Assembly (NCBI GenBank): GCA_039704465.1
Contig: JASFAU010000001.1
Coordinates: 1,922,001 to 1,986,000 of the forward strand
DNA from: Plasmodiophora brassicae
Lineage: Eukaryota; Endomyxa; Phytomyxea; Plasmodiophorida; Plasmodiophoridae
Direction of reading: 5' to 3'
Length of the DNA: 64,000 bases
The notes under the pieces were generated by a model. That model was not told the origin of the DNA. It saw only the letters and a program-made list of their open reading frames with translations, and made no database searches. Position 1 is the stretch's first letter; every line of letters begins with the position of its first letter. The translations under genes and the position numbers were made by a program. Below are positions 32,890 to 43,020 of the stretch, piece after piece.

Positions 32890-33740
32890 CTAGCTCACCA
32901 GGCGGGAGTATTCTGATGTGTACCCGAAAAAAGAAGGCGTACCTGTCACCAGTACGTCCAGCGATGTAGTGGTAGCCCAGATGTTGGATCGTGCCGAAAC
33001 GAAGGGTCTTGCACCAGTACCAATCCTGCAGGCCGCGGCGTGTCGGTCACATTCTCGTCGTCGCCACGCGCTGCCTCTCTGACCGACTCCGTCACATTCA
33101 GCCAAGGTAGGCTCGAGTCGGAAGCAAATGAAATCCGCGGCCTTCCTGATGGCAATACCACCGTTCGTGTTCTGATGCACGCAATGGGCTAGCACGGCCT
33201 GCGTGCCGACGTGCTTGCTCGAGAACTGCTTGAGGTCGTATCCATCAGGACGACGTCGGCGTTAGGGTTGGTATAATAACGTGACTGGGGCTGTGCAGGG
33301 GTTGGCCACTGTCAGTATCTCGTCTACTCCTTAGCCACGAGGCATGTAGCCTTGCTCACCCACCACGTTGCGAGCGGGCAGCGAAGTGAAGTTTAGTACC
33401 AGTACAGGCACTTTCGCCCGAGCAGTCACATCTCGATACGTTTGTAGGACTTCTGGCTCTGTAACAGCGCAGACGAGGTTCAACATTCGATCGCCTTCTT
33501 TGGTAGCTACTTGTCGCTGGCCGGTCTCATTTCGAACGACACGAACCCAGGGGTCGTCTCGCCTAGCCGATGGCGTCGATCAACTTCGGAAGTGGCAAAG
33601 CATCCCCATAAGAGCCGCCGTAACCGGTTCCAATCAAATCGAACCTAACCGGGCATCGCGTCGTACAGCAACGGAAAATCGGCTCGACGCCGTTGGCCAT
33701 CGACCCCGATACCGTTTTGGATCGTTGGTTGGATTGGAAT
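32890..33740 (-). pseudogene. Unresolved minus-strand gene
   Basis: Coding-like segments in different frames: FDLIGTGYGGSYGDALPLP with KLIDAIG (about 33575-33640), DDPWVRVVRNETGQRQVATK then VPVLVLNFTSLPARNVV (about 33365-33560), and DLKQFSSKHVGTQAVLAHCV with GGIAIRKAADFICF (about 33090-33240). The first could be the entry to a nucleotide- or SAM-binding fold, but I cannot name the family. The frame change near 33565 lacks room for an intron, so an indel or decay is likely. Divergent from the otubain gene. Confidence 0.4.
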
Positions 33741-33936
33741 CATTGGCGAGTGGCGTTTTCAGCGGGCAATAATTATATTGGGCAACGGGTTTGGGTGGTG
33801 CACGACATTCGTCAGGTCGGTCGGGTACGCGGCTGAGGCGCAACGACCTGAACCGGGGGGTTCGATTGCGCGCGAACCGAGCACCGTGGAGCGCATTCTG
33901 TCGTGGTGTCTCCCGAGTCGTTCTGCACACGGGCCG

Positions 33937-34958
33937 ATGCAGATCGTGGGGGCCGATGGCCGTGAGGCCGGCGAGCCCACCGACGAGGCGATCATTCGGC
34001 AGGTCCGTTGGGACTGGCATCGTTCGCGCATACCTTGGGTTGAGGATTCGGTCAGCACGACGATATTAGGGCGAAAATCGCCGAAGAGCACCCACTCGTG
34101 TCACCTCTCGCCCCGATACGGGACCTGCTGACTCGTGAGACACGCAATAACGTCATCAGCAAGATTAACGTAACATCGCACCCTTCGTCATCTTCCTTTC
34201 GCGCTCTAATTGCTCATTAACAGGAGCTAGATGACCGATACGATGGAATTCGCCGAGTTCGAGGCGATGGCAATTGCTTCTTCCGATCGTACCTGCTCGC
34301 TGTGTTTACCAGAATCGCCGGCAATCAGGACAAGTTCGCAACCGTTCTCGACAACCTCATTGCAAGGATTGAATCGTCAAAGGCTGAACTTATTGAAGCC
34401 GGGTTTCCTGATTTCGCCGTCGAGGACTTTTGGGACGAGTTTCGTAGCCAGCTGCATGTACGGGGGTTGCCTTTGGTGTTCACGGTGGGTGTGCTAACGC
34501 GAACGTGCTGTGGCAGAACTTGAAAGATAGCCGACCGACACCTTCGCAAGTGGAAGAGACATTTGCGGATCAGAGCGTTAGCGATTACCTGGTCATGTAC
34601 GCACGACTGCTGACGTCGTGGTATCTGCAAACGAATGCCGACCAGTTCCAGCCGTATATTCAAGATTACCCCTCGATCGAGAAGTTCGTCAAAGCTGAAG
34701 TTGAGCCGATGGGCAAGGTATTGAGATACGTGGTCCTACCTACCTAATGGAGTTCTCATTCCTGCTCAGGAGGCCGATCATCTGCATTGCCTGGCGCTGG
34801 CATCGTGCCTGGGTGTCGGCGTCCAGATCGAGTATCTGGACCACAATCCCGGTCCGATTTCGCATGTTACGTTTCCCGAAGATAGCACGAAAACGCCTAT
34901 TGCCTTCGTCCTGTACAGGCCTGGGCATTACGATGCCCTCCAACCCAAATCCCAGTAA
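33937..34958 (+). CDS. OTUB1: Otubain-type deubiquitinase
   Basis: Cysteine protease of the OTU family that cleaves ubiquitin chains and can block E2 enzymes. Exons 33937..34002, 34056..34169, 34224..34457, 34517..34717 and 34770..34958; introns 52-59 nt; 267 residues (human OTUB1 271). Active-site Asp and Cys sit in VRGDGNCFFRSYL and the His in VLYRPGHYDAL. Other family matches: TDEAIIRQHDDIRAKIAEEH, PLVSP, DQSVSDYLVMYARLLTSWYL, EVEPMGKEADHLH and VGVQIEYLDHN. OTUB1 versus OTUB2 preference cannot be proven, but the N-terminal helical extension favours OTUB1. Confidence 0.94.
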
Positions 34959-35033
34959 ATATGCATATTTCAAGGGTCTAGGAAATGCGAGTATTCGTCA
35001 TGGTCTGATGTATAGAAATTCGGGAACTGGAAC

Positions 35034-36589
35034 TCATTCAGCATGTTTCTTCTTTTTCTTCTTGGGCGCCTCGCCATCGCCTGATTCTTCGGCGGCCCTC
35101 TTCGCCTTCTTGTCCTTCTTCTCCTTCTTGGCCTTCACCTCAGCGTCGCCGCCATCGGTCTTCGACTTCCTCGCAGCTGACTCGTCGGACGACTTCGCCT
35201 TCTTTTCCTTCTTCTTTTTCTCCTTCTCGACCTTGCCTGCAGCGACATCGTCAGGGGAGGCGCTAGCCACTTTCGCTGCCTCAGGTGCCTCTACGGCAGC
35301 AGCCTTGGCAGGCGTAACGGTGACAACGGACTGGTACCCGTCCTTCCACTCCTTTGGTGTCTGCTCATTCGGGCGGCCGTACTTGTCAAGCGTCCCGTTC
35401 GCAATCATGTTCTTCTTCTGGAGCGCAACCGGGCCCAACCCCCAGCGTCGCGGGTACGTGTCGCGTTCCATGACAACACGCTTGATCTTGGCGACAACAC
35501 CGTGGTCACAGGTTGCCATCTGCGCCGTTGTCATCTGCGCGTACGCAAGCGCGATCGCCTCGCCCTTGGTCGTCACGAGAACAACCTCATCACCGACCTC
35601 GATGTCGTTCGAGAACCGCAGCAGACCAGGAATCATCATCTTGGCACCGTAGCAGATGGCGTTGACGGCGGAATCCTTCACAATGATTCGCTTGTAGTTC
35701 ACCAACAAGCTCTCGAGCGGCGCAATCACACGACGAAGGTACGTCTCGTCACCAGTCGTGTCGTAGAGCCACTGGGCATCCAGAACGTCGTGCATCGTCA
35801 CCATATTGTCACCCTCGCCAAGGGCACCCGATCGTACACGCCTCAGCTCCTGCATGTGGCCCCCGACACCAAGCAGAAGACCCAGGTGGACGCACAGCGT
35901 CCGGATGTAGGTTCCAGCCTGGCAGCTGACCCAGAACACGCCGAGGTTCCGCTCCTGGTCGTACTCGATCAATTTGCTTTCGTAGATCGTACGAATACGA
36001 AGCTGGCGTTTGACGGCAGAGATGAGCGGAGGACGCTGGAACAGGGCGCCCGTCAGCGTCTCCAGAGCCTTGCTGAGCTTGGCGTGGCCATCTTCAAGGG
36101 CACCGTGCAGGCGAATGACGCAGACGTACTCCTTACCGGCAGACTGCTGAGATTTCACCAGACGCGTTGCTCGGTCAATGCATACGATAAGGTTGCCCGT
36201 GACCTAGGATTCAGCAGGACTTCAATTTGATTTGAAATGCAACGCAGCCTGGAACGCGCGGGTACCTTCGGATCCAGGGTTCCAGAGTGGCCAGTCTTTT
36301 CAACCTTGAGGATGCGTCGCATCCACGCGACGACCTCATGGGACGACGGGTTGGACGGCTTGTCAAGGTTGATGATGCCGTAACGCTTGTACTCATCGAT
36401 TGGGCGCTTCAGCGGCGTGAATCCCTGCGGGATCGGCGTGTAGTGTCCCGTCCGAACATTGAGCTGGTCGTAGTTCTTCAACAGGAGCGGCCATGCCGAC
36501 GTGTCTACAGACGCGGACGCACTCTCCGGCTTGATGCTGAACTCGTCGAACGACGGCTCCACATTCTCTGCCCGCTTCGATCCAGCCAT
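35034..36589 (-). CDS. CBF5: Dyskerin/Cbf5, H/ACA RNP pseudouridine synthase
   Basis: Catalytic subunit of H/ACA snoRNPs that makes pseudouridine in rRNA. Exons 36266..36589 and 35034..36203 (62-nt intron), 497 residues. N-terminus: [35 protein letters not shown]. Catalytic Asp in [11 protein letters not shown], which ends exon 1. Then [59 protein letters not shown], and the PUA domain [19 protein letters not shown]. The C-terminus is the usual lysine-rich nuclear/nucleolar tail (KKKKKKHAE end). Start may instead be 36670. Near-complete match to human dyskerin. Confidence 0.97.
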
Positions 36590-36837
36590 GGTCTTGAGCA
36601 GAGACAGACTGCAGCTACGGCAGCTGACGGACTCCGTACGGACTCCGAAGATAGTTTGCGCAGACTCCATGGTCCGGAGGCTCCCCTATCTCTGTCCCTG
36701 TCTCAGTGAAACCTCTCACCCTACTGCCGTTTGTCCGTTGAAATATCTGCCCCGGTGCATAACATGATTGGACTCGCTACCGACTGCTGGGTACGCCTTT
36801 CGATTGTGTCTATCGTGTGTGGAGCGTTGTACGGGAC

Positions 36838-38223
36838 ATGATGTTTCTTACCATCGTGCTGGTGACCGCGCTGATACCAATCGTATCGTCATGGATTGTC
36901 GTCCGCAATGATAGCGACGGAAGCGTCCTGTGGACGAGTACCGCGCCAAACTACGTTCTGGCCAACCCGTCGTTCAACATCACTGCCCGCCTATTTGTTG
37001 TCCCGGATGGCGACCATGCGACGTACTCTGTCCCCACGGAGGCCTCAGGTCGTATCGTTCTTGTGAATTACGGGCTAGGTGGAAGCATATATCGGTGGGG
37101 ACAATCCTGCACCCGTGTAGGCTGTGCTGGTATCGTTTCCCATCACGGTCTGTCGCAGGGAAATGATTACCAGATGGCGGTCACGTACTGGGTGCATTCC
37201 AAACCCTTTACTACTGCTCCCATTGTCGTGATTGCCCTCAGCCTTAGCGACCAGTTCATGGACCTGGCCACATCGTCTTCAGCACTCCAGGCAACAATTA
37301 AGTCGGGAGACTACAACGAGGTGGACACTATTGTTCACTCGCCGTACCTCATTGGCGTGTCCGCCATCGGCTCCGTCGTATCCGTCGTCAACGTCGTTGT
37401 CGGGATGTATAAGTTCGTTCAAATGTCGCTTGACAAGAACGGGCGCTTCCGTCCGATCCCGGTGCTGCCTGGGTTTGCCATTGGCTTCGAGATTCTGGCG
37501 TCGCTAATTCGCGGCGTATACTTGACTGATGTTGCCCTGTACCGGGGTCAGGGGACGTCTTACGACGTCCAGCGATACCTTCTCAGTTCCAGTATTCCCT
37601 TTTCCTTTGCTTGCACGACCCTGGTCGCTGTGGCGATGTTCGAATGCTACCACTGGGACAAACAGGTACGACGATCGCAGCGCGTCAAGCTGACCATGCT
37701 GGCGATGTCCGCTTTCGTGTTCCTGATTTTCGACCAAGTCGTCACGGTTCTGTCCGCAGTGAACGAACATGAGGTCTTGAGCTCAGCAGCTGGCGTCGGA
37801 GCATTCTATTTCGTCGTGCATATCCCGATCGTGGTCGGATTCATCGTGTACGGCGGTCGGGTCGCGAAAGCAATGACAACCTCCATCAAGAAACTGGACC
37901 CAGAGTCGGTCTCGCGCACGCGCCGCTTCGCCAGGAGGACAGCGATTTCGGGCGTCGTCGGCGCTTGCGCCCTGGTCGTCGAGGTGCTCTTCATCATTAC
38001 CAGCCAGGTCAGCATCTGGGGGGTCCTGGTCGGGTGGATGGCAATGCTGGCAACGAACTCTGCCACAGGGTTCTTCCATATTGTCGCGTTCAAGTCGAAA
38101 CCATCCTGCATTTCCATCCGGCTCTTTTCCCGAACTTCTACAGCGCACGTGCAGAACACTCCCGTCGTCAACGTTGTTCCGCAGCACATGGGCGCCGGTG
38201 CCCCTCTCAATGTGGCCAAGTGA
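36838..38223 (+). CDS. Secreted-domain plus seven-pass membrane protein, unknown
   Basis: Intronless, 461 residues from the ATG at 36838. A signal peptide (MFLTIVLVTALIPIVSS) precedes an extracellular region of about 140 residues with two cysteines (WGQSCTRVGCAGIVSHHG) that recalls a small PA-like lumenal domain, a weak similarity. Then about seven hydrophobic segments, for example LIGVSAIGSVVSVVNVVVGM, FAIGFEILASLIRGVYL, MLAMSAFVFLIFDQVVTVL and VVGACALVVEVLFIITS. Layout is that of a receptor. No named family. Codon use is like neighbours. Confidence 0.65.
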   Translation: MMFLTIVLVTALIPIVSSWIVVRNDSDGSVLWTSTAPNYVLANPSFNITARLFVVPDGDHATYSVPTEASGRIVLVNYGLGGSIYRWGQSCTRVGCAGIVSHHGLSQGNDYQMAVTYWVHSKPFTTAPIVVIALSLSDQFMDLATSSSALQATIKSGDYNEVDTIVHSPYLIGVSAIGSVVSVVNVVVGMYKFVQMSLDKNGRFRPIPVLPGFAIGFEILASLIRGVYLTDVALYRGQGTSYDVQRYLLSSSIPFSFACTTLVAVAMFECYHWDKQVRRSQRVKLTMLAMSAFVFLIFDQVVTVLSAVNEHEVLSSAAGVGAFYFVVHIPIVVGFIVYGGRVAKAMTTSIKKLDPESVSRTRRFARRTAISGVVGACALVVEVLFIITSQVSIWGVLVGWMAMLATNSATGFFHIVAFKSKPSCISIRLFSRTSTAHVQNTPVVNVVPQHMGAGAPLNVAK

Positions 38224-38246
38224 GCGCGAATGGATTCTTGGCATCC

Positions 38247-38330
38247 CATGAATAGAACCCCTGGCGAATGTGTGTTCGCAGTGAACCCTGTTGTCGCGAC
38301 TGATAGCATCATGAGCAAGAAGCGGAACAC
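38247..38330 (+). repeat. Direct repeat, copy 1 (about 84 bp)
   Basis: Nearly identical to 40408-40490. Reads MNRTPGECVFAVNPVVATDS then IMSKKRN in one frame. It lies just after the 36.8-kb gene. Confidence 0.7.
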
Positions 38331-38408
38331 GATAAACAATACTTTATCGATAATAGACGCTTTTCGTACGTGGCCATGACGACGAACGTCGTCGTCGCTC
38401 TTGTGCGT

Positions 38409-39611
38409 TCAGCGGGCTCGGCGACGTTGCTGGGGCGCTGCCTGGATGAGGTGCGATTTGACGACGCGATTGGCGACGCCCATGACGACGATGCCATAGA
38501 CGTGGCCGTGCAGGCGACCAATGTCGCCATGCGCGACCGCGTCGACGTAGTGACTTAGTTGCTCCCGGAACGTCTCCTGGAGGTCGTCATCGACCGTCGC
38601 GAGACATTCCGTGGCGGCGCTGCGATATTGAACGGTTCGCAGGCGCCGAGCCGGCATTTCCTCGAGGCCGCGACCGAGCTTGTTGTACTCAGCGAAGCGC
38701 TCCTTCGACCACAACTTGTGCGGCTTTTGATGTACTTGGAGCCCTTCAACGACGCGAATGAACCCGCCGCGAACGTATTTGCATTCGACGACAACGTATG
38801 CACAAACGCCGTCGCTGCACTGCTTCCGCAGGACCAGGTCGGCGTAGTTGTTGTCGTACCAGGGCTGACGCGCCTCGACGCGATGCTCGCTGGTGACTTT
38901 GTCAAAGCCGTTGCAGAACGCCGCGCAGATCACGATGGACTTAAACGCTCTTTCGGTCATGGCATTGGCGCCGTGGAGGTCGTCATTACGCATGACCCTC
39001 AGCGTGCGGTCGACAAGGCGTATCAGGTTTTTCATCGACGCCTTAATGTCCTGCTCAACCTTGGCAAGGGCCTGAACGCCTACGTCGACACTGCCAACAT
39101 GATCATACACGAGCTGGTGGTCTTGTTTGGCGTCGAGAGCAACGGACGACGTCGCCGATACCGTGTCCTCCTGCGACGTTGGCAGATCCGCCTGCAGGTC
39201 CGTTGCCTTCTGCGTCGGCACCTGCCGCTTGACGGCTGCCGCTTTCTGGGCGATGCCGATCCCGAGCGATGCGATCTGCGACTTCAAGTCGTCGTAAATG
39301 TTCTCCAGCTGGCTGGACGCGTCGGCCAGTTGCTCCACGATATCGGCGTGTTGCGGTTGAAATTCAGACATCCTTGCCTGCTCCTGTGCCTGTGCTTGAA
39401 GCGCATTACGAATGGCGTTGACATCGTCGGAGACGTTGGCATTGCTTGTTCGCAGATTCTTTAAACTGAGGTTGGCCGCCTCCAGCATTGGTGAGGATTG
39501 CTCCAACGGTAGCTGAAGTGCTGCAGTCATGACAGCAACGTCGACTTGCGAATCGCGAGCCACGCTGTGTTCGCAGGACGGCGCCTCCTTGGCTGCTTTG
39601 CATGAATTCAT
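38409..39611 (-). CDS. Coiled-coil protein with PD-(D/E)XK nuclease-like domain
   Basis: Single exon, 400 residues from the ATG at 39611. Residues about 25-200 are predicted helical/coiled coil (LRTSNANVSDDVNAIRNALQ, DIVEQLADASSQLENIYDDL). From about residue 230 a compact domain contains RQPWYDNNYADLVLRKQ and then YVVVECKYVRGGFIRVVEG. The Asp...(E)xK arrangement with ECK on a strand is the core of PD-(D/E)XK nucleases. The C-terminal part (FREQLSHYVDAVAHGDIGRL, HGHVYGIVVMGVANRVV) looks like the end of PD-(D/E)XK families found with AAA or effector proteins. Nuclease activity is an inference; the molecule could be a degenerate nuclease or a mobile-element-derived protein. Confidence 0.6.
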   Translation of the reverse strand: MNSCKAAKEAPSCEHSVARDSQVDVAVMTAALQLPLEQSSPMLEAANLSLKNLRTSNANVSDDVNAIRNALQAQAQEQARMSEFQPQHADIVEQLADASSQLENIYDDLKSQIASLGIGIAQKAAAVKRQVPTQKATDLQADLPTSQEDTVSATSSVALDAKQDHQLVYDHVGSVDVGVQALAKVEQDIKASMKNLIRLVDRTLRVMRNDDLHGANAMTERAFKSIVICAAFCNGFDKVTSEHRVEARQPWYDNNYADLVLRKQCSDGVCAYVVVECKYVRGGFIRVVEGLQVHQKPHKLWSKERFAEYNKLGRGLEEMPARRLRTVQYRSAATECLATVDDDLQETFREQLSHYVDAVAHGDIGRLHGHVYGIVVMGVANRVVKSHLIQAAPQQRRRAR

Positions 39612-40560
39612 TGGCGAGTCAAATGTCACGCGACCTATCGATATCGTGTCGTCGAGGGACTGCTATAGAGTGAGGCGGGATTCAGCCTGCTCATTCCCTG
39701 GCATGCCGTACGTATGGGCTCCGGAGGCACGAGGGCTCCGGATCCACAAAGCGGCTACGTGCCGGACGATGGATGCCCGATAGCCGATAGGGGACCCGAT
39801 GGGATATGGGGAATACAGCAGAGTGATATTGGATCGGAGAACTCTACACTAACTGCCAATGAATTTGATGCTCATGGCATTGGCGTGCCGAACAACGATG
39901 TCACGTAAAGCAGGACGACGATGCGTCTGCTGAATGAATGCTGCCTGTCGCAGAACGCGGCCTTGCACGGCAGCAGCGGTCGCCCGTGCGGAGGCCATGT
40001 ACTGGGCACAGGAAACACTCCCATTTGATCCAGCAGAGAGAGTTGGTTCTGTGAGCAGTTGTTCCACTATCGCGACATTTGAAATGGAGCTGAAACAGCG
40101 CCTCACCACATTCCTACCACCATACCGCGGTTAGTACTATGTACGGGGCACGTCTTCCTCTCACCGTCGCCGGCAGAGTTGTACAGGTAACTGAGGTCAT
40201 CCGATGGCCCTGTACACGCTCGACGAACCTGACCGGCCGATTGTTGATCGCTACTCGCCATTGAACGGTGGACCTGAAAAGCCGGTGCAAACCGCAGCAG
40301 CAGCAGGCAATGTACAAGGAGCAGAACAACCAACAAACGAAACGCATTCCCTGCGTTATTGGGGAGACCGGCAGCAGACCCATTTGTCGAGACTGGATTC
40401 TCGGGATCCCGTGAATATACGTCTGGCGAATGTGTGTTCGCAGTGAACCCTGTTGACGCGACTGATCGCATCATGCTCAAGAAGCGGAACATTGGGCCCG
40501 AATGGTGCACTGTCGCATGGACGGCAATGGAGAGGCCGTCTCCCCAACTGGGAACAACAG
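39612..40560. other. Region without recognised gene, containing a repeat copy
   Basis: Short open frames on both strands (39849-40109 minus, 40204-40446 plus) are unrecognised. The interval 40408-40490 is the second copy of the 84-bp direct repeat. The 40359 frame places the repeat peptide after GRPAADPFVETGFSGSREYT. A decayed gene whose 3' part was duplicated is possible. Confidence 0.4.
40408..40490 (+). repeat. Direct repeat, copy 2 (about 84 bp)
   Basis: Matches 38247-38330 with few substitutions. The peptide frame (GECVFAVNPVDATDRIMLKK) is kept, pointing to duplicated coding DNA. Confidence 0.7.
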
Positions 40561-41626
40561 ATGACAGGAACAACGCGGGAGAGCGTCCCCGTCACAGACC
40601 TGCTTGGAGACTCACATGACAGCCGATTGAAGTTCTTCGTGGTCATGGCATGGGCATCGCTCGTCATTGTCGTGGCCGTCGTTGGCGTAGTCGACCGCAG
40701 CCATGCGTCGTGCCCGCCCATGACATACGGCCCAGGGTGCACACCCTGCGCCTGCGCCTGGCATCAGTACTGTCGGCCAGACATTGGCTGTTCCCCGTCC
40801 GTATCCCGATCACGAGCAAACGATGGGAGCACTTATCGTTGCCTTCAGGCGCGGGCAGCGTATCTGTTCAGGGCGAGCGCACTCGTGTCGGCAGACGCTG
40901 AACGGCACGTTAACCTGCTGGGGCGATAACTCGTTCGGGCAGGCGACTCCCGTGGTGTCGTCTTCCCCTGCCCTGCGTGTCGCCTGCGGCTCCCGACACA
41001 CTTGTGTCCTACATGCCAACCAGACGCTGTCCTGCTTTGGCGACAACCGACTGGGGCAGTCGAGCCCACCGGTCGGGTCCTTCGTCGATGTTGCCGCAGG
41101 GGACACCACTTCGTGCGCAATCGCAACGAACGGGTCCCTGTCCTGCTGGGGCAGCGCCGCCACACAGTCATCAGTCGTGGCCCCATCGCAACCCATGCTT
41201 CTGATCGCGCCACAAGTCTACGTTCAGGTTCGCGCCTCCAGCACGGATGCGTTCCTGGCGCTGGCGCAAGACGGCACCATGGTGTTCTTTGGCGTTAGCT
41301 CGACGGGCAACGGTGTGACGCCGACCAGCGCGCTGTTCGCCGAGGTTTGCATAGGCCCAACGCATGGATGCGGCATTCGGCAGGACGGGAGCGTCACCTG
41401 CTGGGGCGGCCTTGCCGATATCGGGCCATCGTCCGGTGCCGCCCACCTGTCCTGCGGCAACGGGTTCTCGTGCGCCATCGGCGTCGACAAGACCCTGCAA
41501 TGCTGGGGGTCACGCGTCGCCTCGCAGCCAACGGTCACGACCGACTATCTGGCCGTTGCATCCAGCAACCACTCCACGTGCTCAATCACCGCGTCGGAGA
41601 CCACGCGATGCTTCAACGTGTTCTGA
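40561..41626 (+). CDS. Membrane-anchored RCC1-repeat protein
   Basis: Exons 40561..40796 and 40849..41626 (52-nt intron), 337 residues. A short cytosolic N-terminus is followed by one membrane segment (FFVVMAWASLVIVVAVVGVV). Then comes a Cys-rich stretch (CPPMTYGPGCTPCACAWHQY), then RCC1-like blades: TLTCWGDNSFGQ, RVACGSRHTCVLHANQTLSC, FGDNRLGQ, GDTTSCAIATNGSLSCWG, HGCGIRQDGSVTCWGG and NGFSCAIGVDKTLQCWG. Each blade carries a Cys pair, as in extracellular RCC1-type propellers, so the propeller is probably outside the cell or in the secretory lumen (signal-anchor topology). Ligand unknown. Confidence 0.8.
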
Positions 41627-41642
41627 AGAGCAACTTCATGGG

Positions 41643-42287
41643 CTACCCTTTAAAGTCGGGCGGGTTCGGATCGTAGATGGCCTCGTCGATATCGCGAAGC
41701 TCGTAGCTGCCGTCGGGGACGACGTAGCAGTCGACGATGCTCCATCGCAGGGCGCGAAGCACGGTCCGGAACGCCATGATGCGTTCGCCAGCGATGCCCC
41801 ATTTCGCCTTGATGAGCAGCTGGGTGAACACCGGCTGCATGTACGGGACGGCGGCGTCCATGCTGTCGTGCCAGGCGTCCCGGCACGCTGCCCAGGTGTC
41901 CTTGAACCACGGCGACTGCACGAAACAGAACTGGAGCTGCTGGTCGTGGACATCGTCGACGCGCTGATGCTCCAGGTACTCCAGGCTGGCGAAGTCGCGC
42001 TCCCACGCGAACCCGCCCTGGTGCCCGACGAACGGGCGGCTGCCGGCCAGGGCCGGCACCGATTCGCACCTCTGCCAGATGTCGATGAAGTCGCGACGCT
42101 TCATGCGCCTGCCGCCGGGCGGCTTCACCGTCACAAACGCGTCCATGTGGTAGCGCTTCGACGGGCGGAACGGCTCCTTCTCCTTGAGGCGTGCGCATCG
42201 GAAGTACTGGAGCCTGTTCGCGTAGAACGGCAACCGCATGAACTCGACGCTGTTCGACATCCATGGCTGCCAGCCGGACGTCGCCAT
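41643..42287 (-). CDS. Unknown family, tandem copy 1
   Basis: Intronless, 214 residues from the ATG at 42287. Shares with the next gene a series of spaced motifs: RRDFIDIWQRCE, GGFAWERD.AS, a W....W..C.D.W block (WFKDTWAACRDAW), KAKWGIAGERIMAFRTVL and LRWSI. Rich in Trp, Arg and aromatic residues, no signal peptide or membrane segment. I recognise no catalytic motif. Codon use is typical for the window. Tail-to-tail with the RCC1 gene, 16 bp apart. Confidence 0.72.
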   Translation of the reverse strand: MATSGWQPWMSNSVEFMRLPFYANRLQYFRCARLKEKEPFRPSKRYHMDAFVTVKPPGGRRMKRRDFIDIWQRCESVPALAGSRPFVGHQGGFAWERDFASLEYLEHQRVDDVHDQQLQFCFVQSPWFKDTWAACRDAWHDSMDAAVPYMQPVFTQLLIKAKWGIAGERIMAFRTVLRALRWSIVDCYVVPDGSYELRDIDEAIYDPNPPDFKG

Positions 42288-42324
42288 CCCGCGCAAACCG
42301 CACCACCGCCGCTGGCGATTGGTA

Positions 42325-42330
42325 TTTATT
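42325..42330 (-). terminator. Polyadenylation signal AATAAA of the 42.3-42.9 kb gene
   Basis: AATAAA on the minus strand six bases beyond the stop codon, so the 3' UTR must be very short. Confidence 0.5.
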
Positions 42331-42335
42331 GACGT

Positions 42336-42920
42336 TCAGGGGTCGGGGAACGGCCCGACGATGTACGTGGCGGGCGTGTCCACCCGCGACGGTAATTCGA
42401 TGGACCACCCGCACGCGTGCAGGACGTGGCCGAAGGCGAGCATGCGTTCGCCAGAGATGCCGTACTTGCCGGCGACGAGGATGCGGTCCCGGGGGGCGTA
42501 CCGCACCCACAGCTCGTCGTCGAAGTGGCCTTGCCAGGTGTCCCAGCACTGCTCCCAGCGATCTGGGAAATAGGGGCCGTTCGCGCCCTTGAACTGGATC
42601 CGTTGCTCAGGCCGGGAACGCACGCCGCGCCGTTTCGTCCTCTGCTCCAGGAATAAACGCCTGCACAGCGCGACGCTGGCGTCGTCGGCGTCCCAGGCGA
42701 ACCCGCCTTCCACGATCTTGCACGGGTAGCTGCGCCTGAGGGGCGGGGCCTGCTCGCACGCCTTCCACAGGTCCAGGTAGTGCCGCCTCTTGAACCGGTC
42801 CTGCGGCGGGATCACCAGCATGCCGACGTTGCCGTGGTACCGCGTCTTCAGGAACGCCATCGAGCTGGACGCCTGCTCGGCCGTAATCGTCCCGTATCGC
42901 TGCACGGAGGTCGTGGCCAT
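42336..42920 (-). CDS. Unknown family, tandem copy 2
   Basis: Intronless, 194 residues. Paralogue of the gene downstream: RRHYLDLWKACEQAPPL, GGFAWDADDASVALC, PDRWEQCWDTWQG, AGKYGISGERMLAFGHVL and ACGWSIE occupy equivalent positions. The N-terminus has MAFLKTRYHGNVGMLVI, which could be a core strand. Function unknown. A divergent promoter with NUP93 (start 43021) spans only about 100 bp. Confidence 0.72.
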   Translation of the reverse strand: MATTSVQRYGTITAEQASSSMAFLKTRYHGNVGMLVIPPQDRFKRRHYLDLWKACEQAPPLRRSYPCKIVEGGFAWDADDASVALCRRLFLEQRTKRRGVRSRPEQRIQFKGANGPYFPDRWEQCWDTWQGHFDDELWVRYAPRDRILVAGKYGISGERMLAFGHVLHACGWSIELPSRVDTPATYIVGPFPDP

Positions 42921-43020
42921 CGCCGGGGCGTTGCGCCGCGTGGGCGGTTGTTGAGGCCCCGGCGTCGGCGACCCGAACTACACCGCGGACGGCGGCACTC
43001 CGTAGATCGGTCGACTCGCG

